A stretch of DNA of 64,000 nt from Mycolicibacterium palauense (GTDB lineage: Bacteria > Actinomycetota > Actinomycetes > Mycobacteriales > Mycobacteriaceae): NCBI RefSeq assembly GCF_002592005.1, contig NZ_NVQF01000009.1:1-64000 (forward strand), in the 5' to 3' direction. A program made the position numbers and the translations under genes. Positions 8,213 through 19,446 of this stretch are shown one piece after another. The number at the start of each line of letters is the position of its first letter. The stretch's first letter is position 1. The notes under the pieces were generated by a model, which saw only the letters and a list, made by a program, of their open reading frames with translations, searched no databases and was not told the DNA's origin.

Positions 8213-9556
8213 CTACTCCGCCGCGGTGGGCGGCCCGGGCCGCGCCTCCGCCACGCCGGCGTCCTCCCGCCGCGCCTCCGCCACGCCCGGGAGGCGATGG
8301 AACCCCTTGCGGTCATACATCCAGGTGACGACCCCGCCGAGCAGGAGGCCGATGACCATTCCCGCACCCGTCATCGCGAGCGCGTGGGACAGACCGGCGT
8401 CCGCACGCCCGTCGAGGTAGAGCAGCGCGCGGGTGCCCAGGAACACCTGATGCATCGGTTCGAACCGCGCGAGCCAGCCGAAGAACGGCGGTGCGGCCTG
8501 CAGCGGCACGGTGGCGCCCGCGGAGGGAAGCCCGAGGATCACGAACACCAGCAGGTTCACCAGCAGCCCGAGGGAGCCCAGCACGGCGATCACCGAGGTG
8601 GCGGTGACGCCGACGGCCGTGATGGCGAAGACCCCGTAGGCCCACAGTTGCCAGCCCCGCTCCAGCGGCATACCGAGGGCCCGGCCGATTGCCAGGTAGA
8701 TGCCGGAGGTGATGAGCCCGAGAACCAGCATCATCGCCCATTTCACCGCCAGCGTGCGGAACCGTGAGATGGCGGTCTGCTCGGCGAACCGGTAGACCGG
8801 TCCGAGTTCGGCGGGCACGTAGCCCAGCATCGAATCCACCAGCGTGCTGATCACCAGGCTCCCGGTGAACCCGGCCAGGAGCAGCAGCAGCGAGTAGTAG
8901 AACGCCGACAGCCCGTTGCCGGTGCCGTTCGGCAGCGGGTTGTGGGCGCCGGTCTGGACGTCCACGGGACTGGCCAGCGCCAGCGCGGCCGCCCCGGACA
9001 CCGGAGTCCCGGGAGCCCGCGCGGCCAGGTCGTTCGTGAGGCGTTCCCCGATCGTGGTATTGACGGTGCTCATCGCCTGACCGAGCGTCTGGCCGGCGAT
9101 GCTCGCGCCGAGGGTGCCCGCCCTGGGGTTGGTCGACACGGTGATGACGGGGCGCTGCGCCGGTCCGGGCCGTGTGCCGGCTTCGCCGAACCCCTGCAGC
9201 TTCGCCGAGAAGTCGGCCGGGATCACCACCTCGCCGAAGACCTCGGCGGTGTCGAGCTGCCGGGTGGCCTCGGCGGCCGGGAGCACCCGCAGGTCGAACT
9301 TGTCGCGGTCCAGGTTGGCGAGCAACCCGTCGACGATCTGCTGGCCGGTGGGGCCCTGGTCCTCGTTGACCACCGCGATCGGGAAGTGCCGGATGTTGCT
9401 GGCCGGGTTGAGGATGCCGCCCAGGTACAGCGCCGCCAGTGCCGACAACAGGGCGATGGTGATGGCCAGCGGCCCGACCCAGAACCGGATCGTGTGAGTG
9501 GCACGCGGGATGGACAGCTGGGCCGGTGCGGCGTGGCGCGGCTGCGGACGGGTCAT
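8213..9556 (-). CDS. ABC-2-type / YhgE-Pip-like membrane protein (DUF3533 type)
   Basis: 447 residues. An N-terminal helix (about 25-45) is followed by a large extracytoplasmic domain beginning with FPIAVVNEDQGPTGQQIVDGL, then five or six helices (SAFYYSLLLLLAGFTGSLVI..., LAVKWAMMLVLGLITSGIYLAI..., GVFAITAVGVTATSVIAVLGSLG..., MTGAGMVIGLLLGGVVTWMY). This topology fits the ABC-2 permease-like YhgE/Pip/DUF3533 group. ATG 9556 has AGGAG 7 bases upstream. Order and length suggest the counterpart of Rv0180c (inference). Transport substrate unknown. Confidence 0.72.
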   Translation of the reverse strand: MTRPQPRHAAPAQLSIPRATHTIRFWVGPLAITIALLSALAALYLGGILNPASNIRHFPIAVVNEDQGPTGQQIVDGLLANLDRDKFDLRVLPAAEATRQLDTAEVFGEVVIPADFSAKLQGFGEAGTRPGPAQRPVITVSTNPRAGTLGASIAGQTLGQAMSTVNTTIGERLTNDLAARAPGTPVSGAAALALASPVDVQTGAHNPLPNGTGNGLSAFYYSLLLLLAGFTGSLVISTLVDSMLGYVPAELGPVYRFAEQTAISRFRTLAVKWAMMLVLGLITSGIYLAIGRALGMPLERGWQLWAYGVFAITAVGVTATSVIAVLGSLGLLVNLLVFVILGLPSAGATVPLQAAPPFFGWLARFEPMHQVFLGTRALLYLDGRADAGLSHALAMTGAGMVIGLLLGGVVTWMYDRKGFHRLPGVAEARREDAGVAEARPGPPTAAE

Positions 9557-9607
9557 GGTGGAGCTCCTGTTCAGACCCTCAAACGATAGTCCGGAATTTG
9601 CTGTGCT

Positions 9608-9640
9608 CGGCCTCACCGATGCTCCACCGTGGTGAGGCCG
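9608..9640 (-). terminator. 10-bp stem hairpin between two minus-strand genes
   Basis: Arms CGGCCTCACC (9608-9617) and GGTGAGGCCG (9631-9640) form a perfect 10-bp stem with a 13-base loop, without a U-tract. It lies downstream of the sugar-dehydrogenase lipoprotein and upstream of the ABC-2-type gene, so it may be a terminator of the first or an operator of the second. Confidence 0.45.
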
Positions 9641-9716
9641 CGAGCTGGTCAGCGGGCATGATGACCCAGGCCACAACGTGGTTGTGGCTGCTGTGGTTGC
9701 TGATCAGGCCCTCCGC

Positions 9717-11069
9717 TCAGCTCCCCGGCGGGCTCAGGCGATACACGGCGTCGGCGTAGTCGTCGGTGATGTAGATCGCACCGTCGGGACCGGGCACCGC
9801 CGCCACCGGCCGCCCCCACCGGCTTCCGTCGGGATTCTGAAATCCGCCGACGAGGGTCTGCTGGTCGAGCAGCCCGCCGTCCCGCCAGGGGAAGAAGGCC
9901 ACCTCCGGGGGCTGCGGCGGGGTGCGGTTCCAGGAACCGTGGACGCCGACCAGAGCGCCCTGCCCGAAGGGCTCGGGCAGCTCGGCGAAGGTCATGCCCA
10001 GCGGGGCCGAATGCGCCGGCAGGCTCTGCTCGATGGGTTCCAGCGCCGCACAGTCCATCGCGTCGCCGTCGGCATTGGTCTGCACGTCACGGATCAACGG
10101 CAGGTCTGCGGGGCCGCCGTCGGGATTGCAGTAGGGCCAACCCAATTCACGCCCCGTCGTGAGGCGGGCCACGGACTCCGGCGGGTGCTCGTTGACGTAG
10201 CCGGTGGTGACCCGGCCGGTCGCCGGGTCGGCGACGTTGTCGCGGTTGTTGACCGCCGTCCACACCGACCCGTCCGGCGCGAGCGCCAGACCGGTGCCGT
10301 TGCGCACGCCGGTCGCGAAGGCGGTGGGCTCGCCACCGCCCGGGGGGACCCGCATGATCGTGGCGCGCGGCGGGTCCGCCTCACGGTCGGCGGCCGAGAT
10401 GTTGCCCGTGGAGCCGATGGAGAAGTACACGGCGCCGTCGGGCCCGATCGCCACACTCTTGAGGGCGTGGGCGTACGCGCCGCGCAGGTCGGGGCTCTTC
10501 GCGTCCGGCAGTCCGGTGGCCACCGGGGTTGGTGGAGACACCTGTCCCTCTTGGTTAGTGGAGTCGTAGGTGTAGGAGTCGACCCGGTTGCTCTGGGCGA
10601 CGAAGAGCTCGCTACCGTCGAACGCCAGTCCGTGCGGCTCGCGCAGCCCGTCGAGCAGTTCGGTCACCGTGCCGTCGGGCAGCACCCGCAACACGCGGCC
10701 GGCCGAGGGCACCGAGATCAGCAGCGTGTCGTCGGGAGCCCATGTCGCCAGCCGCGGTTTCGGTGTCCGCGCCCACACCGACATCGTCCAGCCCTGCGGG
10801 ATCTGCACCCGCCGGGGCCGATCGAACGGCGCGGCCGCCAGGCCGTCGGGCACCTCGACGGTGACCCACTCGGTGGGTGTCCCCGTCGGGGCGGCCGGCC
10901 CCCGCCCGGACGGTGCCGCCGGGCCCGGGATGGTGCCGGGGGACCGGCCGGGGTCCGGCGGCGGTTCGGATCCGCAGCCCGCCACGAGGAAGGCCGCCAG
11001 GGCGGCCACCACCATGCCCCGCCGGGTGGCTCGTGGCCGTGCCCCCGGTGACCTGGCCTGCATGACCAT
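9717..11069 (-). CDS. PQQ-type glucose/sorbosone dehydrogenase-family lipoprotein
   Basis: 450 residues. Signal peptide with lipobox LVAGC (Cys near residue 32), a proline-rich linker to about residue 65, then a beta-propeller of the soluble quinoprotein glucose/sorbosone dehydrogenase family: VLRVLPDGTVTELLDGLREPHGLAFDG, KSVAIGPDGAVYFSIGS, GYVNEHPPESVARL, GWPYCNPDGG and GSWNRTPP motifs. Members oxidise sugars or related polyols using PQQ, but many actinobacterial homologues are uncharacterised. Two in-frame ATGs (11069, 11063) share one GGAG site. The 25-bp tandem repeat lies immediately upstream, between this gene and pirin. Confidence 0.8.
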   Translation of the reverse strand: MVMQARSPGARPRATRRGMVVAALAAFLVAGCGSEPPPDPGRSPGTIPGPAAPSGRGPAAPTGTPTEWVTVEVPDGLAAAPFDRPRRVQIPQGWTMSVWARTPKPRLATWAPDDTLLISVPSAGRVLRVLPDGTVTELLDGLREPHGLAFDGSELFVAQSNRVDSYTYDSTNQEGQVSPPTPVATGLPDAKSPDLRGAYAHALKSVAIGPDGAVYFSIGSTGNISAADREADPPRATIMRVPPGGGEPTAFATGVRNGTGLALAPDGSVWTAVNNRDNVADPATGRVTTGYVNEHPPESVARLTTGRELGWPYCNPDGGPADLPLIRDVQTNADGDAMDCAALEPIEQSLPAHSAPLGMTFAELPEPFGQGALVGVHGSWNRTPPQPPEVAFFPWRDGGLLDQQTLVGGFQNPDGSRWGRPVAAVPGPDGAIYITDDYADAVYRLSPPGS

Positions 11070-11085
11070 CCTCGTCTCCTCCTCG

Positions 11086-11197
11086 CGCCGCTACGCGCCT
11101 GGACCTGTCTCGCCGCTACGCGCCTGGACCTGTCTCGCCGCTACGCGCCTGGACCTGTCTCGCCGCTACGCGCCTGGACCTGTCTCGCCGCTACGCG
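11086..11197. repeat. 25-bp tandem repeat (4 full copies plus a partial)
   Basis: Four identical 25-bp units start at 11086, 11111, 11136 and 11161, followed by a 12-bp partial copy at 11186-11197. The unit begins CGCCGCTACGCG and ends GGACCTGTCT. The partial copy includes the stop codon of the pirin gene on the minus strand, so the array looks like an outward duplication of that gene's 3' end. Perfect identity implies recent expansion or homogenisation. There are no spacers, so it is not a CRISPR. Confidence 0.95.
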
Positions 11198-11961
11198 GCG
11201 GTCAGCCCGGCGTGCATCTCCCAGACCAGAATCTCCGCCGGCTCGAGGGCGGTCACCCGCTGCCCGCCCGAGGCGGTGAAGCGGACCGCGTCGCCGGTAT
11301 GCAGCCGGCCGGCGGCCTCGAGGCTCACCTCGCCCCGCGGCACGAACAGGTGCAGGTAGGGGGCCTCCGGCAGCTCGACGGCCTGCCCGGGCTGCAGGCG
11401 CGCGCCCTTGAGGGCGGCGTATCTGTTGCGGATGCCGATCGCGGCCTGGTCCTTGTGTTCGGGCATGCCGGAGGCGATCGTCACCAGCCCACCGGTGAGA
11501 AGTTCGTCGTCGATCTCCAGCTGCTGGTAGCCCGGCTCGATGCCGGACTCGTCGGGGACCACCCACATCTGCACGAAATGCACCGGATCGCTGTGGGTTC
11601 GGTCGCCGGTGAGGGTCCAGCTGTCGTTCTTCTCGGAGTGCAGGATTCCGCGCCCGGCGGACATCCGCTGCGCCAGTCCCGGGTAGATCACCCCGGAGTG
11701 CCCGGTGGAGTCCTGGTGGACCAGGGAACCGCGCAGGACCCAGGTCACGATCTCCATGTCGCGGTGCGGATGGGTGTCGAACCCGGTCGCCGGGGCCACG
11801 ACGTCGTCGTTGTTGACCAGCAACAGGCCGTGGTGGGTGTTGGCCGGGTCGTAGTGCTGGCCGAAGGAGAACGAGTGTTTGGAGTCCAGCCAGGAGATTC
11901 TGGTCTTCAACCGGTCTTCGGCGCGTCGGACGTCGATCACGGGTGCGGACTTGGACGTCAC
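11191..11961 (-). CDS. Pirin-family protein (Rv0181c-like)
   Basis: 256 residues with a bicupin pirin fold. The N-terminal cupin carries the metal-binding set HPHRDMEIVTWVLRGSLVH...GVIYPGLAQRMSAGRGILHSE, and the C-terminal cupin is present (PYLHLFVPRGEVSLE...). Pirins bind iron and include quercetinases and redox sensors; the activity here is unknown. GTG 11961 is preferred because GGAG lies 8 bases upstream and the protein then starts MTSKSAPVIDVRRAEDR. It is divergent from a MarR regulator 69 bp away, which is a likely controller. Confidence 0.88.
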   Translation of the reverse strand: MTSKSAPVIDVRRAEDRLKTRISWLDSKHSFSFGQHYDPANTHHGLLLVNNDDVVAPATGFDTHPHRDMEIVTWVLRGSLVHQDSTGHSGVIYPGLAQRMSAGRGILHSEKNDSWTLTGDRTHSDPVHFVQMWVVPDESGIEPGYQQLEIDDELLTGGLVTIASGMPEHKDQAAIGIRNRYAALKGARLQPGQAVELPEAPYLHLFVPRGEVSLEAAGRLHTGDAVRFTASGGQRVTALEPAEILVWEMHAGLTAA

Positions 11962-12014
11962 AGGGATCACTCCTTGAGCTTGATGTTCCAGCGTAGCTGC
12001 TGTCCCCGGGCTCA

Positions 12015-12034
12015 ACATGGATGACGTATCATGT
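12015..12034. promoter_or_regulatory. Possible MarR operator
   Basis: Interrupted inverted repeat ACATG-N10-CATGT in the gap between pirin and the divergent MarR gene, reaching into the proposed MarR start. Position and symmetry fit an autoregulatory site, but the arms are only 5 bp. Confidence 0.3.
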
Positions 12035-12474
12035 ATTCCGTGTGGCTGAGCGAACCCCAACAGCGGCTCTGGCGCGACTATCTCGAGGTCACCACGCGGT
12101 TGAACGCGGCGATGAACCGGCAACTGCAGCAGGCCTGTGGCCTGACCCTGCCCGACTACGACGTGCTGGTGGCGCTGTCCGAACACGGCCGGATGCGCGT
12201 CAAGGACCTCGGCGAGACGTTGGGCTGGGAACAGAGCCGCCTGTCGCACCAGCTGCGCAGGATGCGGGAGCGGGGGCTGGTGGCGCGCTTCGACAGCACC
12301 GCCGACGGGCGCGGTGCCGAGATCGCGGTCACCGGGGAGGGCCGGGCCCAGCTGCGCGCCGCGGCCCCGGGACATGCCGAACTCGTTCGCGCCACCGTCT
12401 TCGAGGGGATGAGCGACCCACAGGCCCGCGCGGTCGGCGCGTGGCTGAACCGCGTGCGCGCGCGGCTCGGCTGA
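12031..12474 (+). CDS. MarR-family transcriptional regulator
   Basis: 147 residues with a winged-helix MarR domain: LTLPDYDVLVALSEHGRMRVKDLGETLGWEQSRLSHQLRRMRERGLV is the HTH and RFDSTADGRGAEIAVTGEGR is the wing. It probably represses itself and/or pirin, which is divergently transcribed. No clear ribosome binding site precedes ATG 12031; translation may be leaderless, or begin at GTG 12040. The regulated ligand is unknown. Confidence 0.85.
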   Translation: MYSVWLSEPQQRLWRDYLEVTTRLNAAMNRQLQQACGLTLPDYDVLVALSEHGRMRVKDLGETLGWEQSRLSHQLRRMRERGLVARFDSTADGRGAEIAVTGEGRAQLRAAAPGHAELVRATVFEGMSDPQARAVGAWLNRVRARLG

Positions 12475-12520
12475 GACGGCGCACCGCGGCGCGCCCAATC
12501 GCCCCCATTAGGCTTGCCGC

Positions 12521-13297
12521 GTGGATATCAACGGAGCTAGCGCAATCGTCACCGGTGGTGCGTCGGGTATCGGTGCCGCCTCGGCCCGCCGGCTGGCCGC
12601 CCAGGGTGCCAAGGTGGTGGTCGCCGATCTGCAGGCCGAGCGCGGCGAGGCCCTCGCCAAGGAGATCGACGGCGTCTTCGCCAGCGTCGACGTCACCGAC
12701 ACCGAACAGATCGAGGCGGCCGTCACCAGGGCCGAGGAGCTCGGCCCGCTGCGGGTGCTGGTGAATTCGGCCGGCGTCGGCTGGGCCCAGCGCACCATCG
12801 GCAAGGACGGCGAGTTCGCCTCGGCGCACAACCTCGACGCCTACAAGAAGGTGCTGGCGATCAACCTGATCGGCACCTTCGACTGCATCCGCCTGGCGGC
12901 CACGGCGATGAGCCGGCACGAGCCGACCGCGACCGGCGAACGGGGCGCGATCGTGTCGATGGCCAGCGTGGCGGCCTTCGACGGCCAGATCGGGCAGGCG
13001 GCGTACTCGTCGTCGAAGGGCGGTGTGGTGGGCATGACGCTGCCCGTCGCCCGGGACCTCGCGGCCGTGGGCATCCGGGTCAACACGGTGGCGCCGGGCC
13101 TGATCGACACCCCCATCTACGGCGAGGGGGAGTCGTCGGAGGCGTTCAAGGCCAAGCTGGGTGAATCGGTGCTCTTCCCGCGCCGGCTCGGAACTCCCGA
13201 CGAGCTCGCCTCGATGGTGCTGGAGCTGGTGACCAACTCCTATATGAACGCCGAGGTGGTCCGGGTCGACGGCGGTATCAGGATGCCCCCGAAGTGA
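12521..13297 (+). CDS. Short-chain dehydrogenase/reductase (3-hydroxyacyl-CoA dehydrogenase type 2-like)
   Basis: 258 residues of the classical SDR family: NAD-binding TGGASGIG near the N-terminus, NSAG, catalytic Ser ([13 protein letters not shown]) and YSSSK. It most resembles HSD10/3-hydroxyacyl-CoA dehydrogenase type 2 enzymes, which oxidise 3-hydroxyacyl-CoA or steroid alcohols (family knowledge). GTG 12521 starts the Rossmann fold after only a few residues ([13 protein letters not shown]). It is followed by a strong hairpin. Confidence 0.85.
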   Translation: MDINGASAIVTGGASGIGAASARRLAAQGAKVVVADLQAERGEALAKEIDGVFASVDVTDTEQIEAAVTRAEELGPLRVLVNSAGVGWAQRTIGKDGEFASAHNLDAYKKVLAINLIGTFDCIRLAATAMSRHEPTATGERGAIVSMASVAAFDGQIGQAAYSSSKGGVVGMTLPVARDLAAVGIRVNTVAPGLIDTPIYGEGESSEAFKAKLGESVLFPRRLGTPDELASMVLELVTNSYMNAEVVRVDGGIRMPPK

Positions 13298-13304
13298 CAC
13301 CGGC

Positions 13305-13333
13305 GCCGCGCACGGGCGAGTCCCGTGCGCGGC
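13305..13333 (+). terminator. 12-bp stem hairpin after the SDR gene
   Basis: Perfect inverted repeat GCCGCGCACGGG / CCCGTGCGCGGC (13305-13316, 13322-13333) with a 5-base loop, 7 bp after the SDR stop. No U-tract follows. Probable terminator of U-less mycobacterial type. Confidence 0.65.
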
Positions 13334-13400
13334 ACCCGTTCACCCGGGCGTCACCCGTCTTGCGGTTTCGCATCGGCGCGGGCTCGGGAATGATGGGCCG

Positions 13401-14357
13401 GTGCCCATCGAACGAAACGGCAAGGTGTCCATCGTCGGTGTCGGCAGCGTCGGCACCGCCATCGCGTACGCGTGCCTGATCCGTGGCTCGGCCGCGTCGC
13501 TGGCGCTCTACGACATCTTCGCCAAGAAGGTCCGGGCCGAAGTGCTCGACCTCAACCACGGCAGCCAGTTCGTCCCGCACTGTCGCGTCGAGGGCGGCGA
13601 CGACCTGGCCGTCACGGCCGGCTCCCAGATCGTGGTGGTCACCGCGGGTGCCAAGCAGAAGCCCGGGCAGACCCGGCTGGAGCTGGCGGCCACCAATGTC
13701 GCGATGGCCCAGGACCTCACACCCAAACTGCTGGAGCTGTCCCCGGGGGCGATCATCGTGTTCGTCACCAACCCGGTCGACGTGGTCACCTATGCCGCGG
13801 CGAAATCGGTCGACCTGCCGCCGGGGCGCATCTTCGGATCCGGAACGGTGCTGGACTCGAGTCGGTTCCGCTACCTGATCGCCGAGCGCGCCGACCTGGC
13901 GGTGGCCAATGTGCACGGCTTCATCGTGGGCGAGCATGGGGATTCGGAGATTTCGCTGTGGTCCAGCGTGTCCATCGGCGGTGTGCCGGCCGACCACTTC
14001 CGACTCGACGGCGAGCCGGTGTTCGACGAAGCGACCCAGGCGCAGATCTCCCACGACGTGGTGCACGCGGCCTACGAGATCATCGAGGGCAAGGGTGCCA
14101 CCAACCTGGCCATCGGGTTGTCCACGGCGCGCATCATCGAGGCCATCCGGGGGCACCAGCACCGGGTCCTGCCGGTGTCGACACTGCAGACCGGGACCTA
14201 CGGCATCTCCGATGTCTGCCTGTCCCTGCCCACGGTCGTCGCCGCAGAGGGCGCGGGCCAGGTGCTGGAGATCCCGCTCTCCGATCGTGAGCGGCAGGGA
14301 CTGCTGGACTCGGCCACCACGCTGCACCAGGCCTGGGCGTCGGTGACCGGCGGCTGA
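13401..14357 (+). CDS. ldh: L-lactate dehydrogenase (NAD-dependent)
   Basis: 318 residues of the LDH/MDH superfamily: NAD-binding VGVGSVGTAIAYA near residue 12, the active-site loop GAKQKPGQTRLEL with Gln at the position that separates lactate from malate dehydrogenases (MDH has Arg), NPVDVVTY, and the catalytic His in GEHGDSE. It interconverts pyruvate and L-lactate with NAD(H) in the cytosol. GTG 13401 is the only start that keeps the whole nucleotide-binding strand. An NAD-type L-LDH is not recalled at this place in M. tuberculosis. The stop is followed by a long inverted repeat. Confidence 0.9.
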   Translation: MPIERNGKVSIVGVGSVGTAIAYACLIRGSAASLALYDIFAKKVRAEVLDLNHGSQFVPHCRVEGGDDLAVTAGSQIVVVTAGAKQKPGQTRLELAATNVAMAQDLTPKLLELSPGAIIVFVTNPVDVVTYAAAKSVDLPPGRIFGSGTVLDSSRFRYLIAERADLAVANVHGFIVGEHGDSEISLWSSVSIGGVPADHFRLDGEPVFDEATQAQISHDVVHAAYEIIEGKGATNLAIGLSTARIIEAIRGHQHRVLPVSTLQTGTYGISDVCLSLPTVVAAEGAGQVLEIPLSDRERQGLLDSATTLHQAWASVTGG

Positions 14358-14389
14358 CCCCGGGCCCCACCCACACCCTCTACCTCCGC

Positions 14390-14447
14390 CGAACGTCCAC
14401 TTATTACACGCTTTTCGGGTCGATCCCGTGCCTTAAGTGGACGTTCG
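14390..14447. repeat. 58-bp inverted-repeat element upstream of the DUF559 gene
   Basis: Perfect 14-bp arms CGAACGTCCACTTA (14390-14403) and TAAGTGGACGTTCG (14434-14447) enclose a 30-base loop that itself contains a small CGGG/CCCG hairpin and a TTTT run. It lies 32 bp after the lactate dehydrogenase stop and 36 bp before the proposed DUF559 start. It could terminate ldh transcription, but a related element occurs at the other end of the DUF559 gene. Confidence 0.85.
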
Positions 14448-14483
14448 CGGCCGCTGTCGGTGTCGTGTGCCACCGTCGGAGCC

Positions 14484-15386
14484 GTGACCGGTCCCTTTCT
14501 CGGCAGTGAAGCCCTGGCTTCCGGAGATCTCAGCAGGCGCGGACTGCGCGCGTGCCGCGCCGTGTACCGCGACGTCTATCTCGCCGCGGGTGTGCCGCTG
14601 ACCGCCCTGGACCGGGCGCGGGCCGCGTGGTTGTGGTCGCAGCGCCGCGCGGTCCTCGCCGGCCTCTCCGCCGCGGCGGTACACCGCACCCGCTGGATCG
14701 ACGCCGAGGAACCCGCCGAGCTCAACCGGGCCAGCGGGAAGGGAGTGGCGGGCATCGTCGTGCACCGCGACACCCTTTGCGACGACGAGATCAGCACGGT
14801 CGGCGGCATGCGTGTCACGACGCCGTCGCGCACCGCCTTCGATCTGGGACGCCGCCGGGGTTTCGTCGACGCGGTCCTGCGGCTCGACGCGCTGTGCAAC
14901 GCCACCGGGATCACCCCCGGCGACGTCGCGACACTGCTCGAACGGCATCGTGGTGCGCGCGGGATCGTGCAGCTGCGGCGGGTGCTCACGCTGGTCGACG
15001 GCGGAGCGGAATCGCCGCAGGAGAGCCGTACCCGCCTGGCGCTGATGGGCGGCGGACTACCGCGCCCGCGCACCCAGATCCCGGTCTACGACGAGGGGGG
15101 CTATCCCTTCGCCCGGCTCGACATGGGCTACCAGGACTGCAAGGTCGGAGTCGAATACGACGGTGCCCAGCACTGGACCGACCCGAAACGACGGGCCCAC
15201 GATCTGCAACGCCAGGTGGAACTCGCTGACCACGGCTGGACGATCGTGCGGGTGGACGCCGCCATGCTGCGGGAGCGTCGCTGGCTGATCGTGCGCCGGA
15301 CGGTGGAGGCCCTGCGGCGCGCCGGGTGCACCTGGCTGGACGAATGTCCACTTGATGCACCGATTCCGCTGCGACGCGTGTCCTAA
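14484..15386 (+). CDS. DUF559-domain protein (Vsr-like nuclease fold)
   Basis: 300 residues. The N-terminal part (about 1-80, GDLSRRGLRACRAVYRDVYL...RAAWLWSQRRAVLAGLSAAAVH) resembles the winged-helix-like region of AbiEi/DUF559 proteins. The C-terminal DUF559 domain has the Vsr/restriction-endonuclease-like motif VGVEYDGAQHW (Asp near 226) and DLQRQVELADHGW. These proteins are multicopy in mycobacteria and their function is not known; a DNA nuclease role is inferred from the fold. GTG 14484 (MTGPFLGSEAL) is preferred, with GTG 14460 possible. Related inverted repeats flank the gene, the second overlapping its last codons. Confidence 0.8.
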   Translation: MTGPFLGSEALASGDLSRRGLRACRAVYRDVYLAAGVPLTALDRARAAWLWSQRRAVLAGLSAAAVHRTRWIDAEEPAELNRASGKGVAGIVVHRDTLCDDEISTVGGMRVTTPSRTAFDLGRRRGFVDAVLRLDALCNATGITPGDVATLLERHRGARGIVQLRRVLTLVDGGAESPQESRTRLALMGGGLPRPRTQIPVYDEGGYPFARLDMGYQDCKVGVEYDGAQHWTDPKRRAHDLQRQVELADHGWTIVRVDAAMLRERRWLIVRRTVEALRRAGCTWLDECPLDAPIPLRRVS

Positions 15387-15397
15387 CCGGACGTTCG
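15341..15397. repeat. 57-bp inverted-repeat element at the DUF559 gene 3' end
   Basis: CGAATGTCC (15341-15349, continuing ACTT) pairs with GGACGTTCG (15389-15397) with one G-U pair, enclosing 39 bases that include the DUF559 stop codon. The left arm matches the upstream element at 12 of 13 bases (CGAAyGTCCACTT), and the overall lengths are almost the same (57 and 58 bp). A second GGACGTT copy follows at 15403-15409. Confidence 0.7.
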
Positions 15398-15424
15398 GCA
15401 CCGGACGTTGGGTGAGATGCCGGA

Positions 15425-18413
<2,989 letters not shown>

Positions 18414-18427
18414 CTAGGCTTGTCACC

Positions 18428-19369
18428 ATGACGAGAGCCGTGGTCGCCACCGCCTACGGAGACCCCGGGGACCCGGGCATTCTGGCGATCCGCGAGTTCG
18501 AACTGCCCCCGCGTGGCCCGGGACAGGTGCTGGTCGAGGTGCGCGCCGCGGGGACCAATCCGATCGACTTCAAGCTCTACAGCGGCCTGATGGGAGACGA
18601 CCCGGCCGCGCTGCCGATGCGGCTGGGCATGGAGGTCGCGGGGGTGGTGCTGGAGGCCACGGCCCGCGCCGAGGGCTACACCGGCCCGCTGAAACCCGGC
18701 GACGAGGTCATCGTCACCAACATCACCGGTGGATACGCCGAGAAGGTGATCGCCGACGCCGCCGAGGTGGACCACAAACCGGCCACCCTCACCTTCGAGG
18801 AGGCCGCCGGGTTGCTGCTGACCGCCGAGACCGCCTGGCACCTGTTGGCGCACACGCGGGTGGGCAGCGGGGACACCGTGTTGATCAACGGCGCCTCGGG
18901 CGGGGTCGGGTTGATGGCGGTGCAACTGGCCACGGCGCGCGGGGCCACGGTGATCGGCACGGCCAGCGCCCCCCGCCACGACCTGCTACGCCACTACGGG
19001 GCGGTGCCGGTCGAGTACGGGCCGGGGCTGGCCGACCGGGTCGCCGCGCTGGGCTCCGTCGATGCGGCCCTGGACCTGGTCGGCACCGACGAGGCCCTCG
19101 ACACCTCGGTGGCGCTGGTACCCGACCGCGAACGCATCGCGACCATCGTCGGGTTCGCGCGCGCCCCCGAGCTCGGCATCGCGGCGCTCACCGGTGACGA
19201 CGGCGGTCAGGCGATCCGCGACGCCGCACGCCCGGAGCTGATCAACCTCGCCGCGGCCGGGCAGCTGAAGGTGCGGGTGGACAAGACGTTCAAGCTCGCC
19301 GACGCCGCCGAGGCCCACCGCTACCTGAAGGCCGGTCACGCCCACGGAAAAGTCGTACTGGTCCCTTAG
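18428..19369 (+). CDS. NADPH quinone oxidoreductase-like (MDR family)
   Basis: 313 residues of the medium-chain dehydrogenase/reductase superfamily without zinc ligands: GTNPIDFKLYSG near the N-terminus, NGASGGVGLMAVQLA as cofactor loop, and the C-terminal AHRYLKAGHAHGKVVL. This is the zeta-crystallin/quinone reductase pattern, probably an NADPH-dependent reductase of quinones or enones in the cytosol. It follows the lipoprotein hydrolase by 14 bp and may share its transcript. Confidence 0.85.
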   Translation: MTRAVVATAYGDPGDPGILAIREFELPPRGPGQVLVEVRAAGTNPIDFKLYSGLMGDDPAALPMRLGMEVAGVVLEATARAEGYTGPLKPGDEVIVTNITGGYAEKVIADAAEVDHKPATLTFEEAAGLLLTAETAWHLLAHTRVGSGDTVLINGASGGVGLMAVQLATARGATVIGTASAPRHDLLRHYGAVPVEYGPGLADRVAALGSVDAALDLVGTDEALDTSVALVPDRERIATIVGFARAPELGIAALTGDDGGQAIRDAARPELINLAAAGQLKVRVDKTFKLADAAEAHRYLKAGHAHGKVVLVP

Positions 19370-19446
19370 CCTGTGCCCATGACGGTTCGGCGGCGACGCG
19401 GGGCGGGCCCGCGCGGCGTGATCACACCAGCACTGAGGACGAGGCG

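Noticed and set aside
11086..11197. Possible CRISPR array
   Set aside because: The 25-bp copies are directly adjacent with no spacers, and no cas genes are present. It is a simple tandem repeat.
13401..14357. Malate dehydrogenase
   Set aside because: The specificity loop has Gln (GAKQKPGQTR) where malate dehydrogenases have Arg, so lactate dehydrogenase is the better call.
14484..15386. Abi-type (AbiEi) antitoxin of a toxin-antitoxin pair
   Set aside because: The N-terminus is AbiEi-like, but there is no adjacent nucleotidyltransferase toxin, and the C-terminus is a DUF559 nuclease-like domain.
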